NCBI GenBank assembly: GCA_017861355.1
Contig: JAGFXQ010000209.1
Span: forward strand, 1 to 6,268
Origin: Bacillota bacterium
GTDB lineage: Bacteria > Bacillota > Clostridia > Lachnospirales > Lachnospiraceae
Length of the DNA: 6,268 nt
Direction: 5' to 3'
A program made the translations under genes and the position numbers. The notes below the pieces were generated by a model. It saw only the letters and a program-made list of their open reading frames with translations. It was not told where the DNA came from and did not search any database. Shown here piece by piece: positions 6,151 through 6,268 of the stretch. Within the stretch, counting starts at the first letter, position 1. Every line of letters starts with the position of its first letter.

Positions 6151-6169
6151 TTGTGTTCATAGAACACAA
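6151..6169 (-). repeat. 8-bp hairpin between 23S rRNA and tRNA-Asp
   Basis: TTGTGTTC (6151-6158) and GAACACAA (6162-6169) form a perfect 8-bp stem with a 3-nt loop, 20 bases past the 23S 3' end. No T-run follows. It could be a processing signal separating 23S from the tRNA precursor; that is an inference. Confidence 0.5.
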
Positions 6170-6188
6170 TGTTAACAAACCATTTTTA

Positions 6189-6268
6189 GGTCAAGCCCTC
6201 GACCTATTAGTAACAGTCAGCTACATGCGTTACCGCACTTCCACCTCTGTCCTATCTACCTTGTCGTC
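6189..6268 (-). rRNA. rrl: 23S ribosomal RNA, 3' end (cut by window edge)
   Basis: The minus strand ends with the conserved 23S 3' terminal region, including ACTAATAGGTCGAGG followed by CTTGACC, the segment that pairs with the 23S 5' end. About 80 nt are in the window. The mature end is placed at the last base of CTTGACC by analogy with other Firmicutes and may be off by a base or two. The gene runs on past the right edge, so the operon promoter, 16S and any 5S upstream are not visible. Confidence 0.93.

Noticed and set aside
5922..6188. Shared 12-mer AAACCATTTTTA at 5922-5933 and 6177-6188 flanking the tRNA-Asp region
   Set aside because: It could mark recombination that inserted tRNA-Asp, but one AT-rich 12-mer match is about what chance gives in 6 kb.

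Overview
The window is AT-rich low-GC Firmicutes chromosome. Transaldolase, transketolase, a sirtuin and a Cache-type c-di-GMP protein lie beside an rrn/tRNA cluster whose tRNA genes do not encode CCA. The protein sequences look most like Clostridia of the Lachnospiraceae type; this placement is an inference from recall, not from a search. Every gene I can support is on the minus strand, so transcription runs from high to low coordinates.

Region by region, in transcription order: (1) 6268-6189 is the last ~80 nt of a 23S rRNA gene that continues beyond the window. (2) 6106-5107 carries seven tRNA genes: Asp(GTC), Val(TAC), Thr(TGT), Tyr(GTA), initiator fMet(CAT), Phe(GAA) and Lys(TTT). They are separated by AT-rich spacers that contain short inverted repeats, and the cluster ends in a strong rho-independent terminator at 5103-5069. 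Only 82 bp separate 23S from tRNA-Asp, too little for a 5S gene. (3) 5068-4832 is a non-coding leader with a possible promoter. (4) 4831-4115 is a sirtuin (NAD-dependent protein deacylase). (5) 4002-1780 is a membrane-anchored Cache-GGDEF-EAL protein with a degenerate GGDEF motif and a complete EAL catalytic set, probably a c-di-GMP phosphodiesterase. It has its own good promoter just after the sirtuin stop codon. (6) 1779-1512 is a non-coding region with a plausible promoter and a leader of about 185 nt. (7) 1511-858 is a small transaldolase, followed after 49 bp by the N-terminal 269 codons of transketolase, which leaves the window at its left edge.

The transaldolase and transketolase form an operon for the non-oxidative pentose phosphate pathway, interconverting C3-C7 sugar phosphates. 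The sirtuin and the c-di-GMP protein are independent regulators, and I see no evidence that they form one system with the sugar genes. The rrn-linked tRNA array is an ordinary translation unit, with two oddities: the absent 5S and a tandem pair of long AT-rich palindromes between tRNA-fMet and tRNA-Phe.

I looked for a new defence, mobile or RNA system and found no convincing one. The best leads are the rrn layout, the tandem palindromes, the allosteric design of the GGDEF-EAL protein and the long tal leader.
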